Below, in pieces: positions 15,001 through 23,975 of a DNA stretch of 64,000 bases. A program made the position numbers and the translations under genes. The stretch's first letter is position 1; the number at the start of each line of letters is the position of its first letter. Source of the DNA: Charina bottae (Eukaryota; Chordata; Lepidosauria; Squamata; Charinaidae); NCBI GenBank assembly GCA_023362775.1, contig JALMGJ010000026.1, positions 2,211,501 through 2,275,500 on the forward strand. Reading direction: 5' to 3'. The notes beneath the pieces were generated by a model. The model made no database searches. It saw nothing but the letters and a program-made list of their open reading frames with translations, and was not told where the DNA came from.

Positions 15001-15632
15001 CCTGGGCTTGTAATCTTGCCTTCGATGCCTGATGCAGGGACCTTTACACTCGCACCACCCAGCCCTCCCAAATACCCTTGCAGTTTAGGACCCTTGATAT
15101 CAAACTGCAGTCGTTCCCCTGTTCTCCCGTTGAATTCAGGGCTTGTGAAGTCTGTCTGCGCTCTCAGATCTACACCCATGGCATTAGAGCCTCGGATATC
15201 AGTTTTCCCCACAAAGGTATCAGGAACACCTGCCTCCGATTTTCGGGAAGGCAAGTCAATAGTTGGTCCAGAATATGTAACATCGTACGATTTCCCTCCT
15301 TCGTAGGAGACTTTTCCATAGCTGGGTCTCCCAGGCAAATCCACATGTGGAATCTTGATGACAGTTTTCCCATGCTCGGTTTCAATTCCAGCTTTAGAAA
15401 TCTGGGTCAGTTCATGTTTAGGAATTTTGATCTTAAACTCAGGACTGGTGATGTCAATCTCTTTGGCGCCTTCACGGCCGGTGACATCAACAGTGTAAGC
15501 GGTGACTCTCTTGGTGACTGTGATGGTCCTACTTTGAGTTCCTGTGTGCTCAACCTCTACGCCATCTTCTGACTTAAGGCGAGGTTTAATTTTTGTGGTG
15601 TAAATCCGCTGGTACTCTTCATCATCTCCACT
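1..15632 (-). CDS. AHNAK: AHNAK giant repeat exon (5' complete, runs off left edge)
   Basis: This is the third coding exon of AHNAK, a very large scaffold protein of the cell cortex and cytoplasm linked in mammals to annexin A2/S100A10, calcium channels and membrane repair. The exon starts at 15,632 after a CTTTCTCTTTCAG acceptor, in phase 0, with SGDDEEYQRIYTTKIKPRLK, the same junction sequence as human AHNAK. It supplies 5,210 codons in the window and is still open at base 1. Frame was checked by translation at 15.6, 3.3 and 0.1 kb. About 240 non-tandem residues (RTITVTKRVTAYTVDVTGRE and following) lead into the repeat array of GPKFKMPE, KISMPDVDL and GPEVDIKGP motifs, with a 384 bp period at 3,655/4,039/4,423, 8,485/8,869 and 9,475/9,859/10,243. 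The left 2.5 kb is less regular and has basic KGKK clusters (1,141-1,170; 1,266-1,345), matching the mammalian C-terminal third. Roughly the last 400 residues and the stop are missing. AHNAK2 and periaxin share the fold but not this N-terminal sequence. Confidence 0.97.
2540..11930 (-). repeat. AHNAK: AHNAK 128-residue (384 bp) repeat array
   Basis: This is the core of the giant exon. Units read PKFGMPGFKGEGPDVDVSLP, then a GDLDVSGPK segment, a DIEGPEGK(W/L)KGPKFKMPEM segment, KAPKISMPDVDLNLKGPK and (L/V)KGDVDVSVPKLEGDLKGP. Spacing is 384 bp in several runs, with longer intervals (about 600 bp) where half-units are added. Sub-blocks at 2.8, 6.7 and 8.0 kb, and at 4.0-4.5 and 8.5-9.0 kb, are nearly identical and look shuffled or converted. 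Confidence 0.92.
12072..14354 (-). repeat. AHNAK: Tandem 579 bp (193-residue) coding repeat inside AHNAK, about 3.9 copies
   Basis: The same sequence recurs at an exact spacing of 579 bp; for example the GGCATCTTGATTTTGGGACC block starts at about 12,074, 12,653, 13,232 and 13,811. Units differ at only a handful of positions (such as 12,111, 12,206, 12,304 and 14,019-14,029), roughly 1% by eye, whereas other AHNAK repeats in this exon are clearly diverged. 579 is divisible by three, so the expansion keeps the frame. The match fades at 12,072 on the left and 14,354 on the right. Confidence 0.93.
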
Positions 15633-16234
15633 CTGAAAGAGAAAGGAATTGTTTCATCAAACGTCTCTCAATCTGCTGCTTTTCTACAGAAATCGCTGAT
15701 ACCAGTCTCTGTCAAACCAACCTCCCAAAATGTCTTCCAGGGACAAGTCTCACCATTTCATTTAAAATACTGTTGCTCACTTCAACTGGGTTTCTACATT
15801 TTACAACATCAGAATCCCCCCCCCCAGTGGATATCTCTGCCCATTTTGGTTCTTTGATATTGTTTTTCTGGGCAGTTTGGGTAGAAATGCCTGGCAGCAC
15901 AATGGACCTCAAAACAAGGGCAATGGCCAATTTTGACGATGTTATCAGCCAAACACTTGAGATCTTTTCATGTCCTTGTTGGAAACTGCAGCCCCCTTCC
16001 CCAAAGGTATGAAAACATTGCCCACTTCTCACCTCCACCCATAAAGAAGTATATCTATCCACTAACATTCAGATCTACCAAATCTGCAAATACATCGTAG
16101 CTAGGTTCAAACAAACATGTGCAACCCAAATCCAGGTTAGCAAAATATAAAATTAGTTCAGAAGTCAGGCATAATGGAATGAGCTGGTTCCTCAACAGTC
16201 AAAGAAACGCCTGGAATCCCACAATACACTAGAT

Positions 16235-16367
16235 CAGTGTTTCTCAACCTTGAGAACTTCAAGCTGTGTGGACTTCAACTCCCAGAATTCCCCAGCCGGC
16301 ATGGCTGGCTGGGGAATTCTGGGAGTTGAAGTCCACACAGCTTGAAGTTGCCAAGGTTGAGAAACAC
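16235..16367. mobile_element. Palindromic hAT-like MITE
   Basis: The element begins CAGTGTTTCTCAACC and ends with its reverse complement, with about 60 bp arms around GGAATTCTGGGAGTTGAAGT. It is non-autonomous and has no coding capacity. A clear target duplication is not visible for this copy. Confidence 0.85.
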
Positions 16368-16733
16368 AAGTTATTTTTTGAACCACAAATAATCAAATTG
16401 ACCCAGACTCAATAGAGTCACAAAGCACTAGAAACGTCGATGGTTGGCTGATTTTTTGTTGCCTCCCTTCAGTGGCTGGGGGAGACTTACTTTACATAAA
16501 ACAAGGAAAGCTCACCAAAAAAAAAAAAGGGAACTGTAAATTATAAATGCCTTCAACTCTTTCAGAAACTAATTATCTTATTGCTAAAACTATACTCCAT
16601 TTTAACTAACTATTTTTAGGCTCTTTTTCTACACTATATTCTTTAAAGTCCAATTTCACTGCATCTCCCTATCTTTCTATTCTATATCTCTATATCCCGA
16701 CTTTTTTGATTATTACTATTACTACTATCCCCC

Positions 16734-16812
16734 ACCTCCTCCTCCTCCTCCTCCTCACTGGAAGTCAGGTGGAATATAAATTTAATAAATTATTATTGTT
16801 ATTATTATTATT
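16734..16812 (+). repeat. (CCT)n microsatellite and LINE-like A/T tail
   Basis: A (CCT)n run is followed by GGTGGAATATAAATTTAATAA and an ATT-rich tail, the usual look of a short LINE 3' end in these genomes. Confidence 0.55.
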
Positions 16813-17198
16813 CTCGTCCAACTCTCGGCTCCAGCTGAGGGAAACTTTCCCCTCACGCCGGGTCTGAGGGAAGCAAAAATGCCTCTCTCTGCCCCATTTT
16901 TTTTCCAGCTGCGGCCTCCTTTCCGGTGGCCTCTTCTCAGTGGGGCTGCCTATCCCTCACTTTTTCTCTTTATTTTGACTCCTGGACTTCGGCTCTGTTT
17001 ATTGAGCCTCTCTTCATGAGGGCTGTGGCTGCAGAGCTCCCAGGCAGCCATCTTGTCCTCCCTCCTCCTCCCCGTGCCTGTTTGACTGGCAGCTGCCGCT
17101 TGATTGGCAGCCAGGTTGTCCTGACGATGGGGGAGGGCCGAGGGGAGGAAGGAGCACCGGGACTTGGAGCACAAGCCGTTCAACCCTGTTTGAGACTA

Positions 17199-17588
17199 AA
17201 GGTAGTCCTCGACTTACGACCACAGTTGGGACCGGCATTTCCATTGTAAGTCGTAGTGGTCGTAAGTTGAGTCACCACGTGACCAGACCCAATCTTACGA
17301 CCATTTTTATGGCAGTCGTTAAGCGAATCCAGCTTCCCCAATGGGCATTTTTTGCTGGAAAATGGCAAACAAATTGCAAAACGCGATCACGTGACTGCAG
17401 GGCGCTGCAACTGGTCGTAAATGCGAGCCGGTCACCAGCACCTAAAATGTGATCATGTGACCACAGGGGTGGTGGTGTGATATTTTATGATACTCGGAAG
17501 TGCTTTACAGGCTATAAAGCACCCATTCCAAGGCCGTTGTAACTTCAGACCGTTGTTAAATGAATGGTCGTAAGTCGAGGACTACCTG
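17199..17588. mobile_element. Tigger/pogo-like non-autonomous DNA transposon
   Basis: The ends are (C)AGGTAGTCCTCG and its reverse complement CGAGGACTACCTG, flanked by TA on both sides, with TTACGACC-type subterminal repeats. TA duplication and a CAGG start fit the pogo/Tigger branch of Tc1/mariner. The first two bases of the left end are mutated. Confidence 0.75.
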
Positions 17589-17689
17589 TAGCCTTGTGCA
17601 AACTCCAGCTTCTGGCTTCGCACCTGCACACAACAGGATGCTCCTAATCTTCTAAGCCACCGCAACTGGCTTCCACTCAGATTATTATT

Positions 17690-17935
17690 TGGGCCAGCCG
17701 TCGACGAATCGATACTTTCGATTACACTATCGCCAGCTAAATTGGATTGATAAGCAGGAGAAAAAGGCTCCTCTTTTTTTCCCTGCGTTTCTGTGTAATC
17801 TGAAGCCGGTTATTATTTGTGCAAGAGATCTACGAATCAATGTGTGTCACTACCGATCACCCTATCGCCAACTAAAATGGATAAATAAATAGGAAAAAAA
17901 ATGTTCTTTATTCTCTGAGTTTCTGTGTACTTTTA
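17690..17935 (+). repeat. Imperfect direct repeat of about 125 bp
   Basis: Two neighbouring blocks (about 17,690-17,810 and 17,815-17,935) share ATTATTTG, CTACGAATC-like, CTATCGCCA(G/A)CTAAA, AAGCAGG/AATAGG-AAAAA and TTTCTGTGTA segments in the same order. I do not recognise the family. Confidence 0.55.
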
Positions 17936-18447
17936 TAGACTTAAAAAAAGAAAGAAATTGCATGGGCAAAAAAGAAAAAAGAAATTGTATTTTACGTGGG
18001 CCACCTATGCTCCTGGCTCGTATTTAGTGCCAATCAAAACCCCCTCCCCAAATGAGAAAGGAAGCCCCTCTTTAGTCGTTTCTCGGGGGGGGGCTCCGAA
18101 TCGAGGCTCGCCAAACCATTGCAGTCACTGGGACCGGAAATGGGCCCCCCTCCTTGGAGCTGGTCTGTCTTCGGTCTGTCCTGCCCAGCTTGCTTTCCCC
18201 TCGCTGGCTGTTAAATTGTATTAAATTGTATTAAACCAACTTTTCCAACAACTATTTGCAGGAACAGGACCAAGCTGGGGGTCTAATGCTCTCACTAATA
18301 ATACCCTAGGTGCAATCTCAAGCTGGAGGACCCTTGTCCTAGGAAACGTACGCCGCCAAAGATCAGCAGGGTTGAAACTGGGCTTCCTTAAATACCCCCC
18401 ACCCCACCCCAACGTCTTCCATTCTTCTTCTTCTGTCACGTACTCAC

Positions 18448-18635
18448 CAAAACAACTTCTGGGCTCCTTGGGGCAAACACATCGTAGGAGCCAGACTGCC
18501 CTGGCAACGGAGAGCGGTCTCCTTTCCTCTGTAGCCGCAGGCCCACCGTGTGATGGCCCACATTTTTAAGGAGCTCCGTGACCTCCCCTGAGTGCACGTT
18601 GTCAAAATAGATGGTGGCGCTCACAATCTGGTCTC
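18448..18635 (-). CDS. AHNAK: AHNAK coding exon 2 (second half of PDZ domain)
   Basis: This 188 nt exon encodes residues 53 (split codon) to 115. The protein reads GDQIVSATIYFDN, then HSGEVTELLKNVGHHTVGLR and LQRKGDRSPLPGQ, ending in SPEVVL. It completes the N-terminal PDZ-like domain that in the AHNAK/periaxin family mediates dimerisation. The acceptor is a strong pyrimidine tract ending TTTTTTTCCAG and the donor is GTGAGTA. The left end joins the giant exon in phase 0 (EVVL/SGDDEEYQ), as in human AHNAK. The exon is flanked very closely by a palindromic transposon starting 36 bp upstream of its acceptor. Mammals have a short isoform that reads past this donor; nothing here decides whether that occurs in this species. 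Confidence 0.97.
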
Positions 18636-18671
18636 CTGGAAAAAAAGGAAGAGAAAGGCAAGCATTAGGTC

Positions 18672-18806
18672 AGTGTTTCTCAACCTTGGCCGCTTGACGA
18701 TGTCTGGACTTCAACTCCCAGAATTCCCCAGCCAGCTGTGCTGGCTGGGGAATTCTGGGAGTTGAAGTCCAGACATCGTCAAGCGGCCAAGGTTGAGAAA
18801 CACCTA
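18672..18806. mobile_element. Palindromic hAT-like MITE with 8 bp target duplication
   Basis: A near-perfect foldback with arms reading AGTGTTTCTCAACCTTGGCC. It is flanked by the perfect 8 bp direct repeat ATTAGGTC (18,664-18,671 and 18,807-18,814), diagnostic of hAT-type insertion. It starts 36 bp upstream of the AHNAK exon 2 acceptor. Confidence 0.9.
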
Positions 18807-18972
18807 ATTAGGTCTTTACATTAGGAAAGACCTTACATTAGCTCATGAAGGTGGTGGGATCTAGGAAGGGAGTGAATGATGATTTGTAGGCGTGTCATCT
18901 CCCACACATGTACAAAATGGAGCATACAGCATAGTGCTGCTCCTTCTGTCACTGAGACAAGAGCATTAGATC

Positions 18973-19677
18973 TTGCGGACACCTTTTGTGCTCAAGGGAG
19001 CCAAACGTGACGAGGGAAATGTCAGAACAGACATGTGGGGAGCTTCCGAAGAAATGGAAGCAGTGACAGATTTTATTTTCTTGTGCTCCAAGATCAACGC
19101 AGACGGTGACTGCAGCCATGAAATTAAAAGACGCTTGCTCCTTGGGAGGAAAGCTATGGCAAACCTAGACAGCATATTAAAAAGCAGAGACATCACCTTG
19201 CCGACTAAGGTCCGTATAGTTAAAGCTATGGTTTTCCCAGTAGTAATGTATGGCTGTGAGAGTTGGACCATAAGGAAGGCTGAGCACCGAAGAATTGATG
19301 CTTTCGAGCTCTGGTGCTGGAGAAGACTCTTGAGAGTCCCTTGGACTGCAAGGAGGTCAAATCAGTCAATCCTAAAGGAAATCAACCCTGACTGCTCATT
19401 GGAAGGACAGATGCTGAAGCTGAAGCTCAAATACTTTGGCCACCTAATGCGAAGAGAGGACTCCCTGGAAAAGACCCTGATGCTGGGAAAGACTGAAGGC
19501 AAAAGGAGAAGGGGACGGCAGAGGATGAGATGGTTAGATAGCATCACCGATGCAATGAACATGAACTTGAGCAAACTCCGGGAGACAGTGGAGGACAGGA
19601 AGGCCCAGCGTGCTATGGTCCATGAGGTCACGAAGAGTCGGACACGGCTAAACGACTGAACAACAACAACAAAAATC
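18973..19677 (+). mobile_element. BovB (RTE) LINE, 5'-truncated 3' end
   Basis: The plus strand is open from 18,973 to 19,659 and encodes the end of a BovB ORF2 after the reverse transcriptase domain: recognisable segments are EIKRRLLLGRKAMANLDSIL, MYGCESWTIRKAEHRRIDAF, RRLLRVPWTARRSNQSILKE and RTRLND. The element ends in an ACGACTGAACAACAACAACA tail. The RT palm and endonuclease are absent, so this copy is dead. BovB is known in squamates and ruminants through horizontal transfer. Confidence 0.92.
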
Positions 19678-19834
19678 ATGCTTGGCTGGGGATGATGGAG
19701 CTCCTAACCTAAGACATCTGCAAGAATCGAAAGGACCTTGATTGATCAGTTGCTACTGGAGGGCACCCAACCTTTTATATAACTGCTTAATAAAGATACT
19801 TCATTTGCAACGGTCCCCAGACAGTTTCACTAAC

Positions 19835-19991
19835 CTTCCTTCACAATTCCCGTCTTGGCGGCCGGGGAGTCCTGTTGAATCTGCTTAACAAAAACACCTC
19901 CATCCGTCTCGTTGATGGTAATACCTTGAGAGCCGCTGCCTTGCCAATCAGGGAGCAAGATCTCCCGGGTATCCTCTTCTTCCTTCTCCAT
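19835..19991 (-). CDS. AHNAK: AHNAK first coding exon (start codon, first half of PDZ domain)
   Basis: This exon carries the initiator ATG at 19,991-19,989 in a good Kozak context (A at -3, G at +4). It encodes MEKEEEDTREILLPDWQGSG followed by SQGITINETDGGVFVKQIQQ and DSPAAKTGIVKEG, clearly collinear with human AHNAK. It ends in the donor GAAG|GTTAGT at 19,835, splitting a glycine codon. The coding parts of this and the next exon sum to 345 nt, exactly 115 codons. The 5' boundary is uncertain: either an acceptor directly before the ATG (CCAAAG|ATG) or an ATAG acceptor at 20,013-20,014 behind a T-rich tract, which would leave 21 nt of 5' UTR in this exon. An in-frame TAG at 20,015-20,013 rules out an N-terminal extension by read-through. 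Confidence 0.96.
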
Positions 19992-20020
19992 CTTTGGCAC
20001 AGAAACAAGAAGCTATGAAT

Positions 20021-20061
20021 ATTAAAAATAAAAATAAAAATAAAGCTTAAAAATAAAAATA
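20021..20061. repeat. (AAAAT)n low-complexity tract upstream of first coding exon
   Basis: On the gene strand this is a T-rich tract immediately upstream of the possible ATAG acceptor at 20,013-20,014, so it may serve as a poor polypyrimidine tract. Confidence 0.6.
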
Positions 20062-20402
20062 GGGAGAAATCCTAATCTAGATGTGTCCAAATTGCACAGC
20101 ACGAAAAACTGACCTTATGCTAGAACTGTAATGGATTCTACATGGAGTATTTTTATTTTTTTTGTCCTATTTTTCCAGCAAGGATCTCACGAGGATGCAA
20201 GTTACACTGCCTCTTTCTTACTCCTATATCCTAACAAGGTGGGCTGGAATGATGGTAGCTGGGCCTAAGCAACCTCACACCTCAATTCACACAACATATT
20301 AAATCCAGGTCAACAAAACACAGCTCCCTGTGTTCACATCACAAAATAAACCATACTGTGGATTAACCTGATGACCTGGGAAACATTACATGAGAAGAGA
20401 AG

Positions 20403-20404
<2 letters not shown>

Positions 20405-20440
<36 letters not shown>
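20405..20440. repeat. (GT)n microsatellite
   Basis: Uninterrupted GT dinucleotide repeat of about 18 units in the first intron. Confidence 0.95.
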
Positions 20441-20441
<1 letters not shown>

Positions 20442-20885
20442 CCTACAATATGCTGAGCCAAAAAGCACAACCACAATGCTTCTAGATCCATTTTAATTGA
20501 GATTAGCATCTTGGGCAAACTCTGCTAGTGAAACCTGAACCTGAATTTCTGCAGTCTACACACCCAGTACTTTTTTTTTCACTTTGCTGTGCCAGTTCCT
20601 TATTCCGCTAAACGGCTAGGAAGATTAGTACTTCAAACCAGCACATTTGCGCTGCTCTGCATTTTTGCAAAAACAAAAGCAACAATATTTACTCAGCTCT
20701 TTGAATCAAATCCCTCTGAGTCAGGCTTGGCTCCTATTGACTTCACGGGTCTTCTGAGATGTTGTTTGGACTTCCCAGTCTAACCCACAGCCCTGGGATT
20801 CCTCTCTTATCCAAGTACAAACAGGTCCAACTCTGCTGAGCTGTTCCAGATCGACCACCGTTAGCTAAGGTGCTGACACTTAGAT

Positions 20886-21595
20886 CAGAGCTTTCCAAAC
20901 TGGGTGTCAGGATACCTTAGTGTGTCGGCTGCAGTGTCTGGGTGTGTTGCGGCTGCTGCTGCCTCCGAGCCCTGCCAGGATTCCGCGCAGGTCCTAGTGC
21001 CTGCCTTGTGCCCTGCTGCCTCCAAACCTGCTGTGATTCCGCGCAGGTCCTAGTGCCTGCCTTGTGCCTGGCTGCCTCCAAACCTGCTGATTCCGCGCAG
21101 GTCCTAGTGCTTGCCTTGTGCCCGGCTGCCGCCAAACCTGCTGTGATTCCACGCAGGTCCTAGTGCCTGCCTTGTGCCTGGCTGCCTCCAAACCTGCTGT
21201 GATTCCACGCAGGTCCTAGTGCCTGCCTTGTGCCTGGCTGCCTCCAAAGCTGCTGTGATTCCGCACAGGTCCTAGTGCCTGCCTTGTGCCTGGCTGCCGC
21301 CAAACCTGCTGTGATTCCACGCAGGTCCTAGTGCCTGCCTTGTGCCTTGCTGCCTCCAAACCTGCTGTGATTCCACGCAGGTCCTAGTGCCTGCCTTGTG
21401 CCTGGCTGCCTCCAAACCTGCTGTGATTCCGCGCAGGTCCTAGTGCCTGCCTTGTGCCTGGCTGCCTCCAAACCTGCCCTGCCAGGATTTCACGCAGGTC
21501 CTAGTGCCTGCCTTGTGCCCTGCTGTAAGAGTGTGTCACGAAATGATGCCTGTCTAACAAGAGTGTCACCAACATGAAAAGTTTGGAAAGCTGTG
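20886..21595. mobile_element. hAT element carrying a 56 bp minisatellite
   Basis: Inverted ends CAGAGCTTTCCAAACT and AGTTTGGAAAGCTGTG are flanked by the perfect 8 bp repeat ACTTAGAT (20,878-20,885; 21,596-21,603). The interior is almost entirely a tandem repeat. No transposase is present. Confidence 0.88.
20975..21530 (+). repeat. 56 bp minisatellite, about 10 copies
   Basis: CAGGTCCTAGTGC recurs at 20,988, 21,044, 21,098, 21,154, 21,210, 21,266, 21,322, 21,378, 21,434 and 21,495, so the period is 56 bp with one 54 and one 61 bp interval. It sits inside the hAT element. Confidence 0.95.
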
Positions 21596-21745
21596 ACTTA
21601 GATAAATGCATTCAAGCTTTTGAATTGACCGGCAAAGCTACCCACAACATACACAGATGGAATGCATTGAAAATGGATTCATTTAGGTAGGAGTTAGACT
21701 TTGCCAGGGTGATGTATTACAGAATACTTAACAAATACTCTAATC

Positions 21746-21852
21746 CAGTGTTTCTCCACCTTGGCAACTTTAAGATGTGTGGAGTTCAACTCCCAGTATT
21801 CCCCAGCCAGCCAGTCCACACATCTTAAAGTTGCCAAGGATGAGAAACACTG
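21746..21852. mobile_element. Short palindromic hAT-like MITE
   Basis: CAGTGTTTCTC start and GAGAAACACTG end, flanked by the perfect 8 bp duplication CTCTAATC (21,738-21,745; 21,853-21,860). The centre is shorter than in other copies. Confidence 0.88.
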
Positions 21853-22139
21853 CTCTAATCTGTCCTTTTGGTGATATTTTCTTTCCAAATCCCCCTTTTT
21901 TCCCTGACTGCTTTTGCGACAGGTCCGATCACAGCGTGGAAGAAAACGTATCTCACATTTGCCCTGTTACCAGTTTCCCTTCTGGGGTGCTGCAGGGAAA
22001 TTCTCAGGATCTTTCTGATCTACATTATGAAGCTGACAAGAGGCTGCCGAAGGTGACACAGATAACAGAGAAGGACGCTTCTCACTTCTGCTTTCCCCAG
22101 GAAAAATTTGGTAAGCATGGATTTCTGCTTCTTCATCTT

Positions 22140-22255
22140 TGCTGCTGACCTGGGGCCAGTCCCTCTCTCTCAGCCCTAGGAAGAGGACAATGGCAAAGCA
22201 CTGCCCCAAAAAAACCTGCAGGGATTTCTCCAGGCAGTTGCCTAGGAGCCAAGAC
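22140..22255 (+). mobile_element. tRNA-derived/CORE-like SINE fragment
   Basis: GACCTGGGGCCAGTCCCTCT then CTCAGCCCTAGGAAG matches the SINE at 62.7 kb. The head and tail are missing. Confidence 0.6.
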
Positions 22256-22261
22256 TGACCT

Positions 22262-22640
22262 GAAGGCTAAATATATTTATTTATTATTTATTTATTATTT
22301 CTAACTTATATCACCGCCCATCTCCCCCCACAAGGGGACTCTGGGCGGTTTACAATCAAGTCAGCAATTAAAAACATATAAAATACTTTATACAATCATT
22401 AAACATATAAAAATATAAAATCCAAGAGGCTGTAAGTGATGTTTACGAACCAAACTATTACGGTGCGAGCCATCCCCAGGAAGAGCTATTACTCATCCCG
22501 TCCCAGGCGAGGTGGCAGAGCCAGGTTTTCAGTTGCTTCCTGAAGGTCAGGAGTGTGGGGGCTAGCCTCACCTCAAGGGGCAAGATGTTCCAAAGGGCGG
22601 GTGCTACGGCTGAGAATATCTACACATATCTACACCTTCA
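22262..22640 (-). mobile_element. LINE 3' end, minus orientation
   Basis: On the minus strand this reads a C-terminal ORF2 remnant (LTFRKQLKTWLCHLAWDG), then a 3' UTR with CCGCCCAGAGTCCCCTTGTG, GATGGGCGGTGATATAA and an AATAAATAAAT tail. It lies head to head with a copy of the same family. Confidence 0.75.
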
Positions 22641-23280
22641 AGTCAGGGTTTGAAGGCTCCAAACCACAGCTTTGGCAAGGCATTCCCCACAACTTCCAGA
22701 GCGCTCGACCCACTGGAGATTGCAATTATGCCATTTCTTTGCAGGGGGCCTCTGTACGAAGTACGTCTTGCACATCTCCAGCCCTCTCCTTCATCCAGAG
22801 AGGGTTCCAAAGAGCCAATCCTGAGGGACCATCTGATCCCCATGTTATCGACCCGCCCCACCCGGTCATCCAGAGAGGGCCTGCTACGAACCCCATCAAT
22901 TAGAGAATGCCATCTGATGGGGTCTAGGAGGCGGGCCTTCTCTGTGACAGCGCCCACACTATGGAACACCTTGCCCCCAGAGTTGAGACAGATCTCCTCC
23001 CTCCCGACCTTTAGGAAAGAGCTGAAGACCTGGTTCTGCCGCCTGGCATGGGAAGGAGGAAGGGATAGCTCCTCATGGGGGTGGCTAATCCCCTAATTTT
23101 ATAATGTCCTTCTTTTAATCATTCCATCGCCATCTGGATTTCATAATTATTTACTGTACTGTATATTGTGGTTTTATATATTTTAGATTTTATTTTAACT
23201 TATTTATTGTGAACCGTCCAGAGTTCCCCATGTGGGGAGATGGGCGGTCATATAAATTAAATAAATAAATAAATAAATCC
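22641..23280 (+). mobile_element. LINE 3' end, plus orientation
   Basis: Open reading to 23,096 includes AFSVTAPTLWNTLPPELRQI and FRKELKTWFCRLAWEGG, the C-terminus typical of CR1/L2-clade LINE ORF2 products. The 3' UTR GAACCGTCCAGAGTTCCCCA and GATGGGCGGTCATATAA is followed by (AAAT)n. Confidence 0.78.
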
Positions 23281-23591
23281 CTTCACCGGCTCTCAATTAG
23301 ATACATTATGCACATCTGTACGTAAAATATTAGTATAGCTTAATTTCTTCTTATTTTAGATAAAAATATACATGTAAACAAGCATTCCAATTATTTTCTT
23401 CCCACACCCCAATAGATCTTCTTGTGCCTCCATCCCACTTTGGAGACTACTACTCTAGTTATTTTACAGATTGCTTTGCACCTGATCCCTCTTTTGAATG
23501 GGAGATTAAATCCTTGGGGCCTTTGGCACGGAACTGGCCCCTGATCCTGAGGAATCCCACTTCTTAAGATTTCCTCCTTACATTCCTAGTA

Positions 23592-23975
23592 CAGGTAATC
23601 TTCGATTTACGACCACAATTGGGACTGGAACTTCCATCGCTAAGCAAGGAGGTCATTAAGTGAGTCACAATTCTATGACCTTTTTTCCCACGGCCGTTAA
23701 GTGAATCATCTGGTCATTAAACGAATCCAGCTTCCCCCACTGACTTTGCTTGTCAGAAGCCTGCTGGGAAGTTCACAAATGGTGATCACGTGACCCTGGA
23801 ATGCTGGAACCATCGTAAATACATGCTGGTTGCCAAGCGCCTGAATTTTGATCACGTGACCACAGGGATGCTGCGACGATCATAAGTGCAAGAACCGGTC
23901 GTTAGTCACTTTTTCCAGCGCTGTCGTAACTTCAAATGGTCGCTAAATGAATGGTCGTAAGTCAAGGACTACCTG
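23592..23975. mobile_element. Tigger/pogo-like non-autonomous DNA transposon
   Basis: TA|CAGGTAATCTTCG start and CAAGGACTACCTG|TA end, with a subterminal ACGACCACAATTGGGAC segment shared by the other copies. Confidence 0.8.

Larger units (their letters stand above)
15633..18447 (-). other. AHNAK: AHNAK intron between PDZ exon 2 and the giant exon
   Basis: This 2.8 kb intron is bounded by GTGAGTA (18,447 side) and CTTTCTCTTTCAG (15,633 side). It contains one palindromic hAT-like element, a (CCT)n tract and LINE-like tail near 16.73-16.81 kb, a Tigger-like element, and an imperfect direct repeat at 17.69-17.94 kb. No further exon is visible. Confidence 0.93.
18636..19834 (-). other. AHNAK: AHNAK intron between the two PDZ exons
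   Basis: This 1.2 kb intron splits the PDZ domain coding sequence. It holds a palindromic hAT-like element directly beside the acceptor and a BovB 3' end. The stretch 19,678-19,834 shows nothing recognisable. Confidence 0.93.

Noticed and set aside
144..15572. Many plus-strand open frames with repetitive SGPSMSTSG / FGPFRFKS proteins
   Set aside because: They are the antisense shadow of the AHNAK repeats; the minus strand reads a known protein continuously and in a constant frame, with correct splice sites.
1..19991. Assignment to AHNAK2 or periaxin instead of AHNAK
   Set aside because: The PDZ segment (MEKEEEDTRE, LLPDWQGSGS), the EVVL/SGDDEEYQ junction and the KGKK-rich region match AHNAK specifically.
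20975..21530. Regular 56 bp spacing resembling a CRISPR array
   Set aside because: The whole 56 bp unit repeats with no unique spacers, and the genome is vertebrate; it is a minisatellite within a hAT element.
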